From Hyphomicrobiales bacterium (GTDB lineage Bacteria; Pseudomonadota; Alphaproteobacteria; Rhizobiales; Rhizobiaceae), in the NCBI GenBank assembly GCA_900469345.1, contig UBWZ01000006.1, positions 56,144-120,143 of the forward strand: a stretch of 64,000 bases of DNA, given 5' to 3'. Positions 56,949-64,000 of the stretch are shown in pieces. The position numbers were made by a program, and so were the translations under genes. Under the pieces are notes generated by a model. It worked only from the letters and a program-made list of their open reading frames with translations, ran no database searches and was not told where the DNA came from. Every line of letters begins with the position of its first letter. The first letter of the stretch is position 1.

Positions 56949-58505
56949 TCAGGCTTCGGTTTCGGGCGCGACATAGCGCGGAAAGACGGGCTTCGGCGCC
57001 TCGAGCGCGGTGCCCGGCTTCAGGCGGCCCGCCTCACCCAGAGCCGCGAAATCCCGGGCATCGGCCGGAACCGCGACGAGATCGAGAAGCTTGCCGCAAG
57101 ACGCGGGCATGAACGGCTGCAGCAGGATGGCAATCTGGCGAACCACTTCGGCAGTGACGTAGAGGACAGTGCCCATCCGCACCGGATCCGTCTTCTTCAG
57201 CGCCCACGGCTCCTGGCCGGCGAAATAGCGGTCGGTCTCGGACACCACGGCAATGATCGCGGCAAGCGCCTTGTGGATCAGCTGTTTGCCCATCTCGTCG
57301 CGGCAGGTGGCCAGCAGACCGTCCGCCAGCCCCAGCATCTGCCGGTCGGCCTCGGAGAATTCGCCCGGCTCGGGGATCTTCCCGTCGCAGTTCTTGACAA
57401 TCATCGACAGCGAGCGGCTGGCCAGGTTGCCGATACCGTTGGCGAGGTCGGAATTGATGCGGGTGCCGATCGCCTCTTCGCTGTAGCTGCCGTCCTGTCC
57501 GAACGAGACTTCGCGCAGGAAGAAATAACGCACCTGGTCGAGCCCGAAATGGTTCACCAGATTGACCGGATCGACCACGTTGCCGACCGACTTCGACATC
57601 TTCTCGCCCTTGTTGAGCAGGAAGCCATGCGCGTAGACGCGCTTGGGCAGAGGCAGATGGGCCGAAATCAGGAAGGCCGGCCAGTAGACCGCGTGGAAGC
57701 GGATGATGTCCTTGCCGATGATGTGCAGATCGGCTGGCCAGTACTTCGCACGCGGGCCGTTTTCGTCTTCGACATAGCCGGTGGCGGTGATGTAGTTGGT
57801 GAGAGCGTCGACCCAGACATACATCACGTGCTTGTCGTCGCCCGGAACCTTGATGCCCCAGTCGAAGGTGGTGCGCGAGATCGACAGATCCTTCAGGCCC
57901 GACTTGACGAAGGAGATCACCTCGTTGCGCCGTTCGTTCGGACCGATGAAGTCGGGCTGGTCCTCGTAGAGCTTGAGAAGTCTGTCCTCATAGGCTGACA
58001 GCTTGAAGAAGTAGCTCTCCTCCTCCACCCATTCGACCGGCGTGCCCTGCGGACCGTAGCGCACGCCGTCGGCGCGCAGCTCCGTTTCCTCTTCCTGGTA
58101 ATAGGCCTCGTCGCGCACCGAGTACCAGCCGGCGTAGCCACCCTTGTAGATGTCGCCGTTCTTTTCCATGCGGCGCCAGACCTCCTGCACCGTCAGGTGA
58201 TGGCGCGGCTCGGTGGTGCGGATGAAATCGTCGTTGGAGGCGTTGAGAAGAGCGCCCATGGCGCGAAACTCGCCCGAATTGCGCTCGGCCAGCGCCTCCG
58301 GAGAAATGCCTTCGGCACGCGCCGTCTGCTGCATCTTCTGGCCGTGCTCGTCGGTTCCGGTCAGGAACAGCACGTCCCGCCCGTCGAGGCGCTGGAACCG
58401 CGCCATCGCATCCGTGGCGATAAGCTCGTAGGCATGGCCGATATGCGGCTTGCCGTTCGGGTAGGAGATCGCGGTCGTGATGTAGAAGGGCGTCTTGTCG
58501 GACAT
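56949..58505 (-). CDS. metG: Methionyl-tRNA synthetase
   Basis: A 518-residue class I synthetase charging tRNA-Met. The HIGH motif is in [18 protein letters not shown] and the KMSKS motif in [18 protein letters not shown]. No zinc-binding cysteine knuckle and no C-terminal dimerisation domain are seen, so it is the short, zinc-free type usual in alphaproteobacteria. ATG at 58505 ([18 protein letters not shown]) is preferred; the frame to 58571 is not conserved. Located between holB and tatD in a conserved cluster. Confidence 0.96.
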   Translation of the reverse strand: MSDKTPFYITTAISYPNGKPHIGHAYELIATDAMARFQRLDGRDVLFLTGTDEHGQKMQQTARAEGISPEALAERNSGEFRAMGALLNASNDDFIRTTEPRHHLTVQEVWRRMEKNGDIYKGGYAGWYSVRDEAYYQEEETELRADGVRYGPQGTPVEWVEEESYFFKLSAYEDRLLKLYEDQPDFIGPNERRNEVISFVKSGLKDLSISRTTFDWGIKVPGDDKHVMYVWVDALTNYITATGYVEDENGPRAKYWPADLHIIGKDIIRFHAVYWPAFLISAHLPLPKRVYAHGFLLNKGEKMSKSVGNVVDPVNLVNHFGLDQVRYFFLREVSFGQDGSYSEEAIGTRINSDLANGIGNLASRSLSMIVKNCDGKIPEPGEFSEADRQMLGLADGLLATCRDEMGKQLIHKALAAIIAVVSETDRYFAGQEPWALKKTDPVRMGTVLYVTAEVVRQIAILLQPFMPASCGKLLDLVAVPADARDFAALGEAGRLKPGTALEAPKPVFPRYVAPETEA

Positions 58506-58614
58506 GAAAGCACCGGGCATGGAGGTTTGACCTGCCGCTCTTAGCCTATGTTTCGCAGATGCGAAACCCAAACTTCCGCCCCCGGTGGCCGCGCGGGCCG
58601 GACCGTCGTCTTTG

Positions 58615-59640
58615 TCAGCGCGCTGCCTCGAGGATCGACAGGATGGTCTGCTTGCGGTCGAGATTGTAGGCCTGCGCCGTCGTCACCTGTTCGGCGATAT
58701 CGCTGACCAGTTTGGCCTGCCTGTCGGCGCCGTCGAGATCGCCGGCGAGAGCCGATTGCCGGGCGCGATCGATCAGGTGGTCGCTGAGATGCTGCAGGAA
58801 AAACCCGAAGATCACGTCGCTGTCCTTACCGGACAAAACGTCGGCGAGCCGGTGCATCGCCTTGCGGGCACTTGGGCCCTCTGCGGCCATGATCTCATCG
58901 AAGGCCGTGGTGATCTCCGTGCCGCCATAGTTGAGCAGCTTCAGCGCCTGCGATACGCTTCCCTTAGACTGGCCGAGCACAATCTTCTGCGTCTTGCCGC
59001 CATCCAGCGGCAGGCCGAGCGCCGACAGCGCCTGGCCCAGGTCGTCGTCACCGAGCGGTGACAGTCGCAGCGTCTGGCAGCGCGATCGGATGGTCGGCAA
59101 AAGCTTGCCCGGCGCATGCGATAGCACCAGGAACAGCGCGCGCTTGGGCGGTTCCTCGAGCAGCTTGAGGATCGCATTGGCGGCATTGCGGTTGAGATCG
59201 TCGGCCGGATCGATGATGACGATCCGCCAGTTGCCGGTTCCGGACGTCTGGGAGAAGAAGTGCCCTGCCCGCCGCACCTCGTCGACGGTGATCGCCGTCT
59301 TGGCCCGGCCCGTCTTTTCGTCGACCGGACGGGTCAGATGAAGCAGGTTATGGGAGGCCCCGGAGGCGATCTGGCGGCTGACCGGCGAGGCCGGGTCCGG
59401 CGCGGCAATGTGCTCCGGTGCCTCGGAAGGCTCCGGATGCGACAGCACATGCGCGGCAAAACGGAACGCGAGCGTTGCCTTCCCGATCCCTTCCGGCCCC
59501 TCGAGCAGAAGCGCATGATGGATCTTGCCGGACCGGTAGCTGCGCGCCAGAAAATCCTCGGCCGCCGCATGCCCGAACAGGTTCGGGTTTCTGGCGGGCG
59601 GTACCGCCCCGTCCAAAACGTGCGGGCTTTGATCGCTCAT
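58615..59640 (-). CDS. holB: DNA polymerase III delta' subunit
   Basis: A 341-residue clamp-loader subunit. The RFC-like fold is shown by [43 protein letters not shown] (P-loop), the [57 protein letters not shown] segment and RSRCQTLRL (sensor region). ATG at 59640 overlaps the tmk stop by ATGA, as in many bacteria, so the pair is translationally coupled. It loads the sliding clamp at the replication fork. Confidence 0.95.
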   Translation of the reverse strand: MSDQSPHVLDGAVPPARNPNLFGHAAAEDFLARSYRSGKIHHALLLEGPEGIGKATLAFRFAAHVLSHPEPSEAPEHIAAPDPASPVSRQIASGASHNLLHLTRPVDEKTGRAKTAITVDEVRRAGHFFSQTSGTGNWRIVIIDPADDLNRNAANAILKLLEEPPKRALFLVLSHAPGKLLPTIRSRCQTLRLSPLGDDDLGQALSALGLPLDGGKTQKIVLGQSKGSVSQALKLLNYGGTEITTAFDEIMAAEGPSARKAMHRLADVLSGKDSDVIFGFFLQHLSDHLIDRARQSALAGDLDGADRQAKLVSDIAEQVTTAQAYNLDRKQTILSILEAAR

Positions 59641-60317
59641 CCGACCGTTTCCGTCGCGCCCGGCTGACCGGCAGCCAGTTGTTTGGCGCGCGGCTCGACG
59701 ATCGAGGCGATCGCCGCGGCAATCTCCGCCTCGGAACCCCTTGCGTCCACGACGTGGCAGCGCGCCGGATCGGCGGCGGCGATCTCGAGATAGGCCTCCC
59801 GCCGCTTTTCGTGGGTCTCGATCTCCTCCCGCTCGAAGCGATCGGGTGCAGCACCTGCATCCCGGCCGCGGGCGCGCTTCAAACCGATATCGGCCGGCAG
59901 GTCGAGGATAATCGTGCAGTCCGGCACGACGCCGTCGATGGCGACGCGTTGCAAGGCCTCGATCAGGTCGGGTTCGAGGTTGCCGGTGGCGCCCTGGTAG
60001 ACGCGCGAGGAATCGATGAAGCGGTCGCAAAGCACGATCGCGCCGCTGGCGAGCGCAGGCCGGATGACCTCTTCGACGTGGTCGTTGCGCGCTGCGGCAA
60101 ACAGGATCGCTTCCATCCGCACCCCGTAAGATTCGGCCGCTCCGGACAGCAGCACATGACGCACGGCCTCGGCGCCCGGCGAACCGCCCGGCTCCCGCGT
60201 GACCAGGACGTCATAGCCGCGCCGTCGCAGGAGATCCGCGAGACTGCGGATCTGCGTCGATTTGCCGGCCCCTTCCCCGCCTTCAAACGTCACGAACAAA
60301 CCGGAATGTTCTGCCAC
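59637..60317 (-). CDS. tmk: Thymidylate kinase
   Basis: A 226-residue kinase phosphorylating dTMP to dTDP. Walker A is [15 protein letters not shown], followed by [16 protein letters not shown] (DRx/TREPGG motif), [16 protein letters not shown] and LILDLPAD-type strand ([21 protein letters not shown]). It supplies dTTP precursors and is coupled to holB. A gap of 65 bp with no terminator separates it from dacA. Confidence 0.95.
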   Translation of the reverse strand: MAEHSGLFVTFEGGEGAGKSTQIRSLADLLRRRGYDVLVTREPGGSPGAEAVRHVLLSGAAESYGVRMEAILFAAARNDHVEEVIRPALASGAIVLCDRFIDSSRVYQGATGNLEPDLIEALQRVAIDGVVPDCTIILDLPADIGLKRARGRDAGAAPDRFEREEIETHEKRREAYLEIAAADPARCHVVDARGSEAEIAAAIASIVEPRAKQLAAGQPGATETVG

Positions 60318-60382
60318 TTGTTCTTCCGTACCTAGCTTTTGAGGCGCTTATAGCCGATCCGCCCGCGCGGCGAAACATCGGA

Positions 60383-61552
60383 TTAAAGCCAGAAGAACGC
60401 CAGTTCCATCAGCGCGTCGCCCGCCCGGCTGGCAAGGCTCCCCTGCTCGACGGATGCGGCCGCGACCAGCGGCACCTCCCGCACAACCCGGTCTCCGGCG
60501 GAAATGCGAAGCACGCCCACATCCTGCCCTTCCAAGACCGGCGCGCGCAGCGGCCAGCGATAGACGATCTTTCCCGAAAGCCGGTCGGGATTGCTGGTCG
60601 GCACGTAGATGTCGACTACTTCTTTGGCAACGACGTTTACGTGATGCGCCGCTCCGCCGTAGACTGCAGCCTCGCCGATCGTTTCGCCCTGCTTGAACAG
60701 CACCTTTGTCTGGAAGGCGCCGAGACCCCATTCCAGCACGCGGCGGGCTTCCTCCAGCCTTTCCTTGTCGCTGGCAAGGCCGCCCATGGCGAGAAACAAA
60801 CGCGTATTGCTGCGCTCCACCGAGGCGACGACCGCGAAGCCCGACCCTTCGGCAAATCCCGCGCCCAGTCCGTCGACGCCGATCCCGAGGTTCAGCAGCG
60901 GGTTCTTGTTGCGCTGGGAAATCTTGTTCCACAGAAAATCGGGCTGGGCGTAGAGCGGATAGAATTGCGGGTATGTCCGGTAGATGTGCCGGGCGAGTTC
61001 CACCATGTCGCGGACCGTGGTGCGGCTCTCGGCCGTCGGCAGACCGGTGGCGTTGCCGAACGCCGACCGGGTCAGGCCAAGGTCGCGTGCGCGCGCACTC
61101 ATGCGCGCTGCAAACTCCGCCTCCGTGTGGGAAATGCCTTCCGCGAGCACGATGCAGGCGTCGTTGCCGTTCTGCACGACGACGCCCTTGATCAGGTCCT
61201 CGACCCGGATTTGCGACCGCAGAGCCGCAAACATGGTCGTGGTCCCGGAAGGCGCGCCCCCGCTCCGCCAGGCGAACTCGCTCACTGGAAAGCTCGTGTC
61301 GGGGGTGATCTCGCCGCTTTTAATGGCGCTGAACACCAGCTCCATGGTCATCAGCTTGGCAAGCGAGGCGGGCGGAAATGACTGGTTCTCGTTGGCTGCA
61401 AGCAGCACGGTGCCGGTCTTTGCCTCGACCAGATAGATCTGTTTTGCCTTGGTCGCAAAGGCAGGTGCTGCCTCTTCGGCAGCTCGCACGCCGGAGCCGG
61501 CACCCAGGACCGCGACGAGACACACAGACAGCGTAAGGAGGAAACGTGGCAT
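60383..61552 (-). CDS. Penicillin-binding protein / D-alanyl-D-alanine carboxypeptidase (DacA family) with altered motifs
   Basis: A 389-residue exported S11-family protein. The signal peptide MPRFLLTLSVCLVAVLGAGS is cleaved near VRAAEE. Motif 1 SxxK is intact at Ser63-Leu-Ala-Lys66 (PPASLAKLMTMELVF). Motif 2, SxN in active enzymes, reads Asn128-Gly-Asn130 (VVVQNGNDACIVLAE). Motif 3, normally KTG, reads Gly230-Ala-Gly232 (GVDGLGAGFAEGSGFAVVAS). The C-terminal domain is present. The gene occupies the position of dacA in the conserved tmk-holB cluster. Loss of the motif 2 serine and the motif 3 lysine suggests weak, altered or absent carboxypeptidase activity; penicillin binding may persist. 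ATG at 61552 is preceded by GGAGG. Confidence 0.88.
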   Translation of the reverse strand: MPRFLLTLSVCLVAVLGAGSGVRAAEEAAPAFATKAKQIYLVEAKTGTVLLAANENQSFPPASLAKLMTMELVFSAIKSGEITPDTSFPVSEFAWRSGGAPSGTTTMFAALRSQIRVEDLIKGVVVQNGNDACIVLAEGISHTEAEFAARMSARARDLGLTRSAFGNATGLPTAESRTTVRDMVELARHIYRTYPQFYPLYAQPDFLWNKISQRNKNPLLNLGIGVDGLGAGFAEGSGFAVVASVERSNTRLFLAMGGLASDKERLEEARRVLEWGLGAFQTKVLFKQGETIGEAAVYGGAAHHVNVVAKEVVDIYVPTSNPDRLSGKIVYRWPLRAPVLEGQDVGVLRISAGDRVVREVPLVAAASVEQGSLASRAGDALMELAFFWL

Positions 61553-61600
61553 CGTCTGACCTGGTGAAGCGGAGGGACCATGCCTAGCAAAGCCGCAGCT

Positions 61601-61621
61601 GCGCCGCAATCGCTGCGGCGC
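61601..61621 (-). terminator. Hairpin between rlpA and dacA
   Basis: GCGCCGCA (61601-61608) pairs with TGCGGCGC (61614-61621) around ATCGC. It lies 32 bp beyond the rlpA stop. There is no T run on the minus strand, so it may be a weak or attenuating terminator. Confidence 0.4.
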
Positions 61622-61652
61622 ACACCAGGCGCTTGGCTGCAGGAGGAATGTA

Positions 61653-62792
61653 TCAGTCCTGCAGCAGAACGCCGCCGAACATGACCTGCGGACCCTTGCC
61701 CTTCGGCGGGGCCACATAGGCGGTGGCGCTCGTTTCGACAGGTGCACGGGCAGCAGGCTGGCGGACCGGCTGGACGTCGCGCCGCTGGACGACCTGGGCG
61801 ATCTGGCCGACGGGCTTGACCGTTGCCGAGGCAGCCTGCACGGGCTTTGCCTGGGGCGCAAGCGAGGCGCTCGGGCTTGCCATGGCGACCCGCATCGGTG
61901 CTGGCTCCCGTACGGGAGCCGTCCGCTGCGTGACCTGAGGTGCGACGACCGGCACGGCGGCGACCCGCTCCAAGGCCCTCGCGGGCTGGATTGCCGCTGC
62001 GGCCGGGCGAGGCTTCGACGGCGTGCGGCTCTGCTGGGATACCGGCTCCGGCAAGGCCGAGCCGTAGCTCTGCAGCTGGTCGCCGAACGACTGGTTGGAT
62101 GCCACCATCACCCCGCTTGCGATCTGGCCGCCCGGGTTGAAGCTCGGCAGACGGTCGCCCTTGCGCACATAGGAAGCCATCAGGAACGGCATGTCCTGAC
62201 CATCCATGCGGGCACGCCCGACATACTGGACATTGACCTTCGCCGTGCCGGTCCGCTTGATGTCGAGAAGCTCCGCAGTCTTGGCCGAGACGTCGAGAAT
62301 TCGGCCTTCGTGATAGGGACCGCGGTCATTGACGCGAACGATCACCGAGGAGCCGTTTTCCGTGTTGGTGACGCGGGCATAGCTGGGCAGCGGAAAAGTC
62401 GGGTGGGCCGCCGTCAGCGCCGCGCTGTCGTAGATTTCGCCATTGGCGGTGTAGCGACCGTGGAAGGCAGAGCCGTACCAGGATGCAAGCCCGCTCTTGT
62501 TGTAGTTCGGATCTTCCTTGGGCACGTAGGTCTTGCCCCGGACCTCATAGGGATTGCCCACCATGAAGCGTCCGCCGCCCTTTGGAACGGGCTGGCCGTC
62601 GGCCACCACCCGCGGGCTTGCCTTGACCCCGTATTCCTTTTCGGAAAAATATTCCTTGCTGCGTGTCTTCTTTGCCGGACTTGTCGTCTGGGTCTGGGTC
62701 GTCGCGCAGGATGCCATCGACAGGCAGACAATCGAAAGACCGAGAAGCTTCGCGCCAAGCGCAAGCGAACCACGATTGAGAGTCAAAGTCAT
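61653..62792 (-). CDS. rlpA: RlpA-like septal ring lipoprotein, putative lytic transglycosylase
   Basis: A 379-residue lipoprotein. The signal ends in a lipobox (SIVCLSMASC), with the Cys at about residue 29 for lipidation. The double-psi beta-barrel domain is at about residues 100-185: GLASWYGSAFHGRYTANGEIYDSAALTAAHPTFPLPSYARV, then VIVRVNDRGPYHEGRILDVS. RlpA cleaves denuded glycan strands at the division site in species where it has been tested. The long C-terminal tail is rich in Ala, Pro, Gln and Val and lacks an evident SPOR domain. Candidate CtrA sites lie 150-180 bp upstream. Confidence 0.9.
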   Translation of the reverse strand: MTLTLNRGSLALGAKLLGLSIVCLSMASCATTQTQTTSPAKKTRSKEYFSEKEYGVKASPRVVADGQPVPKGGGRFMVGNPYEVRGKTYVPKEDPNYNKSGLASWYGSAFHGRYTANGEIYDSAALTAAHPTFPLPSYARVTNTENGSSVIVRVNDRGPYHEGRILDVSAKTAELLDIKRTGTAKVNVQYVGRARMDGQDMPFLMASYVRKGDRLPSFNPGGQIASGVMVASNQSFGDQLQSYGSALPEPVSQQSRTPSKPRPAAAAIQPARALERVAAVPVVAPQVTQRTAPVREPAPMRVAMASPSASLAPQAKPVQAASATVKPVGQIAQVVQRRDVQPVRQPAARAPVETSATAYVAPPKGKGPQVMFGGVLLQD

Positions 62793-62943
62793 TATGTCCT
62801 ATGCCGCATCTAGATGAGTTCGCGCGAGACAAACATCCCGCGCACTCATGTCCGTCTCGGTTCGAAGCACCGCGTTTCGCTTCGATACATTGGTGGTGCA
62901 GTTTTGCTATTATCGGGACAAAAAAGCCAACGAAAACTGGGTA

Positions 62944-62972
62944 TTAACTAAAGTTTTAGATGGTATGGTTAA
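62944..62972 (-). promoter_or_regulatory. Candidate CtrA-binding region upstream of rlpA
   Basis: TTAACTAAAGTTTTA (62944-62958) approximates the CtrA box TTAA-N7-TTAA with one mismatch, and the minus strand reads TTAACCAT at 62972-62965, the 8-bp CtrA motif. Both are in the AT-rich part of the 305-bp region 62793-63097, about 150-180 bp before rlpA. No gene is seen in that region. Confidence 0.4.
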
Positions 62973-63041
62973 TCGATCGCTAATGCAGAAGAGCAGGTCC
63001 GCCGAGGGAACTTTGCCGCCTTTCTGGTCGCGCCGGGCCAA

Positions 63042-63076
63042 AAGACAAGGCGGAGCTTTTGGCCCCGCCTTGTCTT
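63042..63076 (-). terminator. Terminator after the chemoreceptor gene
   Basis: A perfect 12-bp stem, AAGACAAGGCGG (63042-63053) with CCGCCTTGTCTT (63065-63076), lies 22 bp beyond the chemoreceptor stop. On the minus strand it is followed by a short T run. Confidence 0.75.
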
Positions 63077-63097
63077 CGTGCAATCTGGCTTGGAGGC

Positions 63098-64000
63098 TCA
63101 GAATTCTTCCCAGGCATCGTTGGAAGGCGCCGCGGCGCTCGGCCGGCCGGTAAAGGCTTGGGCGATCTTGCCGACCATGCTGCGCGCCGGTGACAGCACG
63201 GGCGCCGCATGGCTTGCCGCAGCCTTGGGGCCGAAGACGGACCGGACAACCGATTTCGATGCCGGGCTCGACGCGAAACCGCCGGAGGTCGAGCCGCTGC
63301 CGACGGATGCTGCCACCTGGCCCCCTGCCCCCAGCTGGAAGCCGGAGATCAGGCTGCGCAAGCGTGCCGCCTCATGGGCAAGCGTCGCACCCGCGGCATT
63401 GGCCTCTTCGACCATGGCGGCGTTCTGCTGCGTCACCTGGTCCATCTGGTTGACGGCGGTGTTGACTTCCGACAGGCCGACCGACTGTTCGCGCGCCGAG
63501 GTGGCGATCGCGTCCATGTGCTGGTTGATCGTGACGATGTAGCTTTCGATCGTCTTTAGGGCCTCGCCGGTCTCGCTCACCAGCTTGACGCCGCTGCCGA
63601 CCTCGACCGAGGAATTGCGGATCAGCTCCTTGATTTCCTTGGCGGCCTTGGCCGAGCGCTGGGCAAGCTCGCGGACTTCCTGGGCAACCACAGCAAAGCC
63701 CTTGCCGGCTTCACCGGCACGCGCGGCCTCGACGCCGGCGTTGAGCGCCAGCAGGTTGGTCTGGAAGGCGATGTCGTCGATGACGCCGATGATCGACGAG
63801 ATCTGGTTGGACGACTGCTCGATCTTGCCCATCGCGTTGACGGCGCTGGCGACCACCGTGCCGGACTGGCGGGCACTGTCATTGGCCTGGATCGCCACCG
63901 CCCGCGCCTCGTCGGCACGCTTGGAGGAGTTGGTGACGTTGGCGGTGATCTCGTCGAGCGCTGCTGCGGTTTCCTCGAGCGAAGCCGCCTGCTGTTCGGT
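63098..64000 (-). CDS. Methyl-accepting chemotaxis protein, C-terminal part
   Basis: The last 300 residues of a chemoreceptor; the gene runs off the right edge. The highly conserved hairpin tip is [46 protein letters not shown], flanked by methylation helices ([21 protein letters not shown] and [20 protein letters not shown]). A low-complexity linker follows, and the protein ends DAWEEF, where WEEF resembles the WxxF pentapeptide that tethers CheR and CheB. No ligand-binding domain is visible because of truncation. A strong terminator follows. Confidence 0.92.
   Translation of the reverse strand, partial: TEQQAASLEETAAALDEITANVTNSSKRADEARAVAIQANDSARQSGTVVASAVNAMGKIEQSSNQISSIIGVIDDIAFQTNLLALNAGVEAARAGEAGKGFAVVAQEVRELAQRSAKAAKEIKELIRNSSVEVGSGVKLVSETGEALKTIESYIVTINQHMDAIATSAREQSVGLSEVNTAVNQMDQVTQQNAAMVEEANAAGATLAHEAARLRSLISGFQLGAGGQVAASVGSGSTSGGFASSPASKSVVRSVFGPKAAASHAAPVLSPARSMVGKIAQAFTGRPSAAAPSNDAWEEF

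Overview
The window is about 64 kb of GC-rich, densely coding chromosomal DNA from an alphaproteobacterium, most likely a member of the Rhizobiaceae (Rhizobium/Agrobacterium/Neorhizobium type). Support comes from a bacterial phosphatidylcholine synthase (Pcs), an IalB family protein, an HspQ, the glnB-glnA and uvrA/ssb gene orders, the dacA-tmk-holB-metG-tatD-MBL cluster, and regulatory sites of alphaproteobacterial type (GAAC-N7-GAAC SOS box, sigma54 promoter at glnBA, CTATAA-type promoter at gyrA). Most of the window is core genome. I see no insertion sequence, prophage, CRISPR array or rRNA; the only tRNA is tRNA-Lys(TTT).

Layout. 1-2010: end of a cyclopropane fatty acid synthase, DUF2147 and DUF2177 proteins joined by ATGA overlaps, then an RskA-like anti-sigma factor without a visible sigma gene. 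2120-3353: a glycosyltransferase-like gene of unusual composition beside tRNA-Lys. 3553-7404: CcdA, an AEC permease, a UbiH-type hydroxylase and Pcs. 7564-12242: a complete four-gene BMP-type ABC importer (nucleoside type). 12384-16454: glmU, glmS, DUF502 (UDP-GlcNAc supply). 16576-18054: a secreted phytase-like esterase behind a PHO-box-like element. 18092-24136: recG, sdhE, mfd. 24146-28979: EamA transporter, DsbA-like protein, orphan YejA-like binding protein, IalB, HspQ. 29173-33620: glnA and glnB under a sigma54 promoter, nnr, DUF72. 33644-37370: divergent uvrA and ssb sharing one SOS box. 37685-41469: periplasmic aldehyde oxidase paoABC. 41612-46064: RibD-like reductase, MarC, gyrA. 46167-46729: three very small membrane-protein genes. 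46906-50838: coaD, two cyclophilins, queA-tgt. 50869-55037: DUF4864, MFS, J-domain, GNAT and acyltransferase genes. 55301-62792 (minus strand): MBL hydrolase, tatD, metG, holB, tmk, dacA, rlpA. The right edge cuts a chemoreceptor gene.

The most unusual item lies between gyrA and coaD. Three tandem minus-strand genes encode membrane proteins of 33, 59 and 44 residues. Two of them are preceded by the same 37-bp two-fold symmetric element, TGAA-N7-TGAA-N7-TTCA-N7-TTCA, with 11-bp phasing, followed in both copies by a -10-like hexamer after exactly 11 bp. I do not recognise the proteins or the operator; this looks like a small regulon of membrane peptides under an unidentified regulator. Other points worth checking are a D,D-carboxypeptidase lacking the SxN serine and the KTG motif, a tRNA-guanine transglycosylase with a depleted zinc site, and candidate PhoB, CtrA, RpoH and EcfG sites.

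All assignments come from reading translated sequence and motifs by eye; no database search was run.
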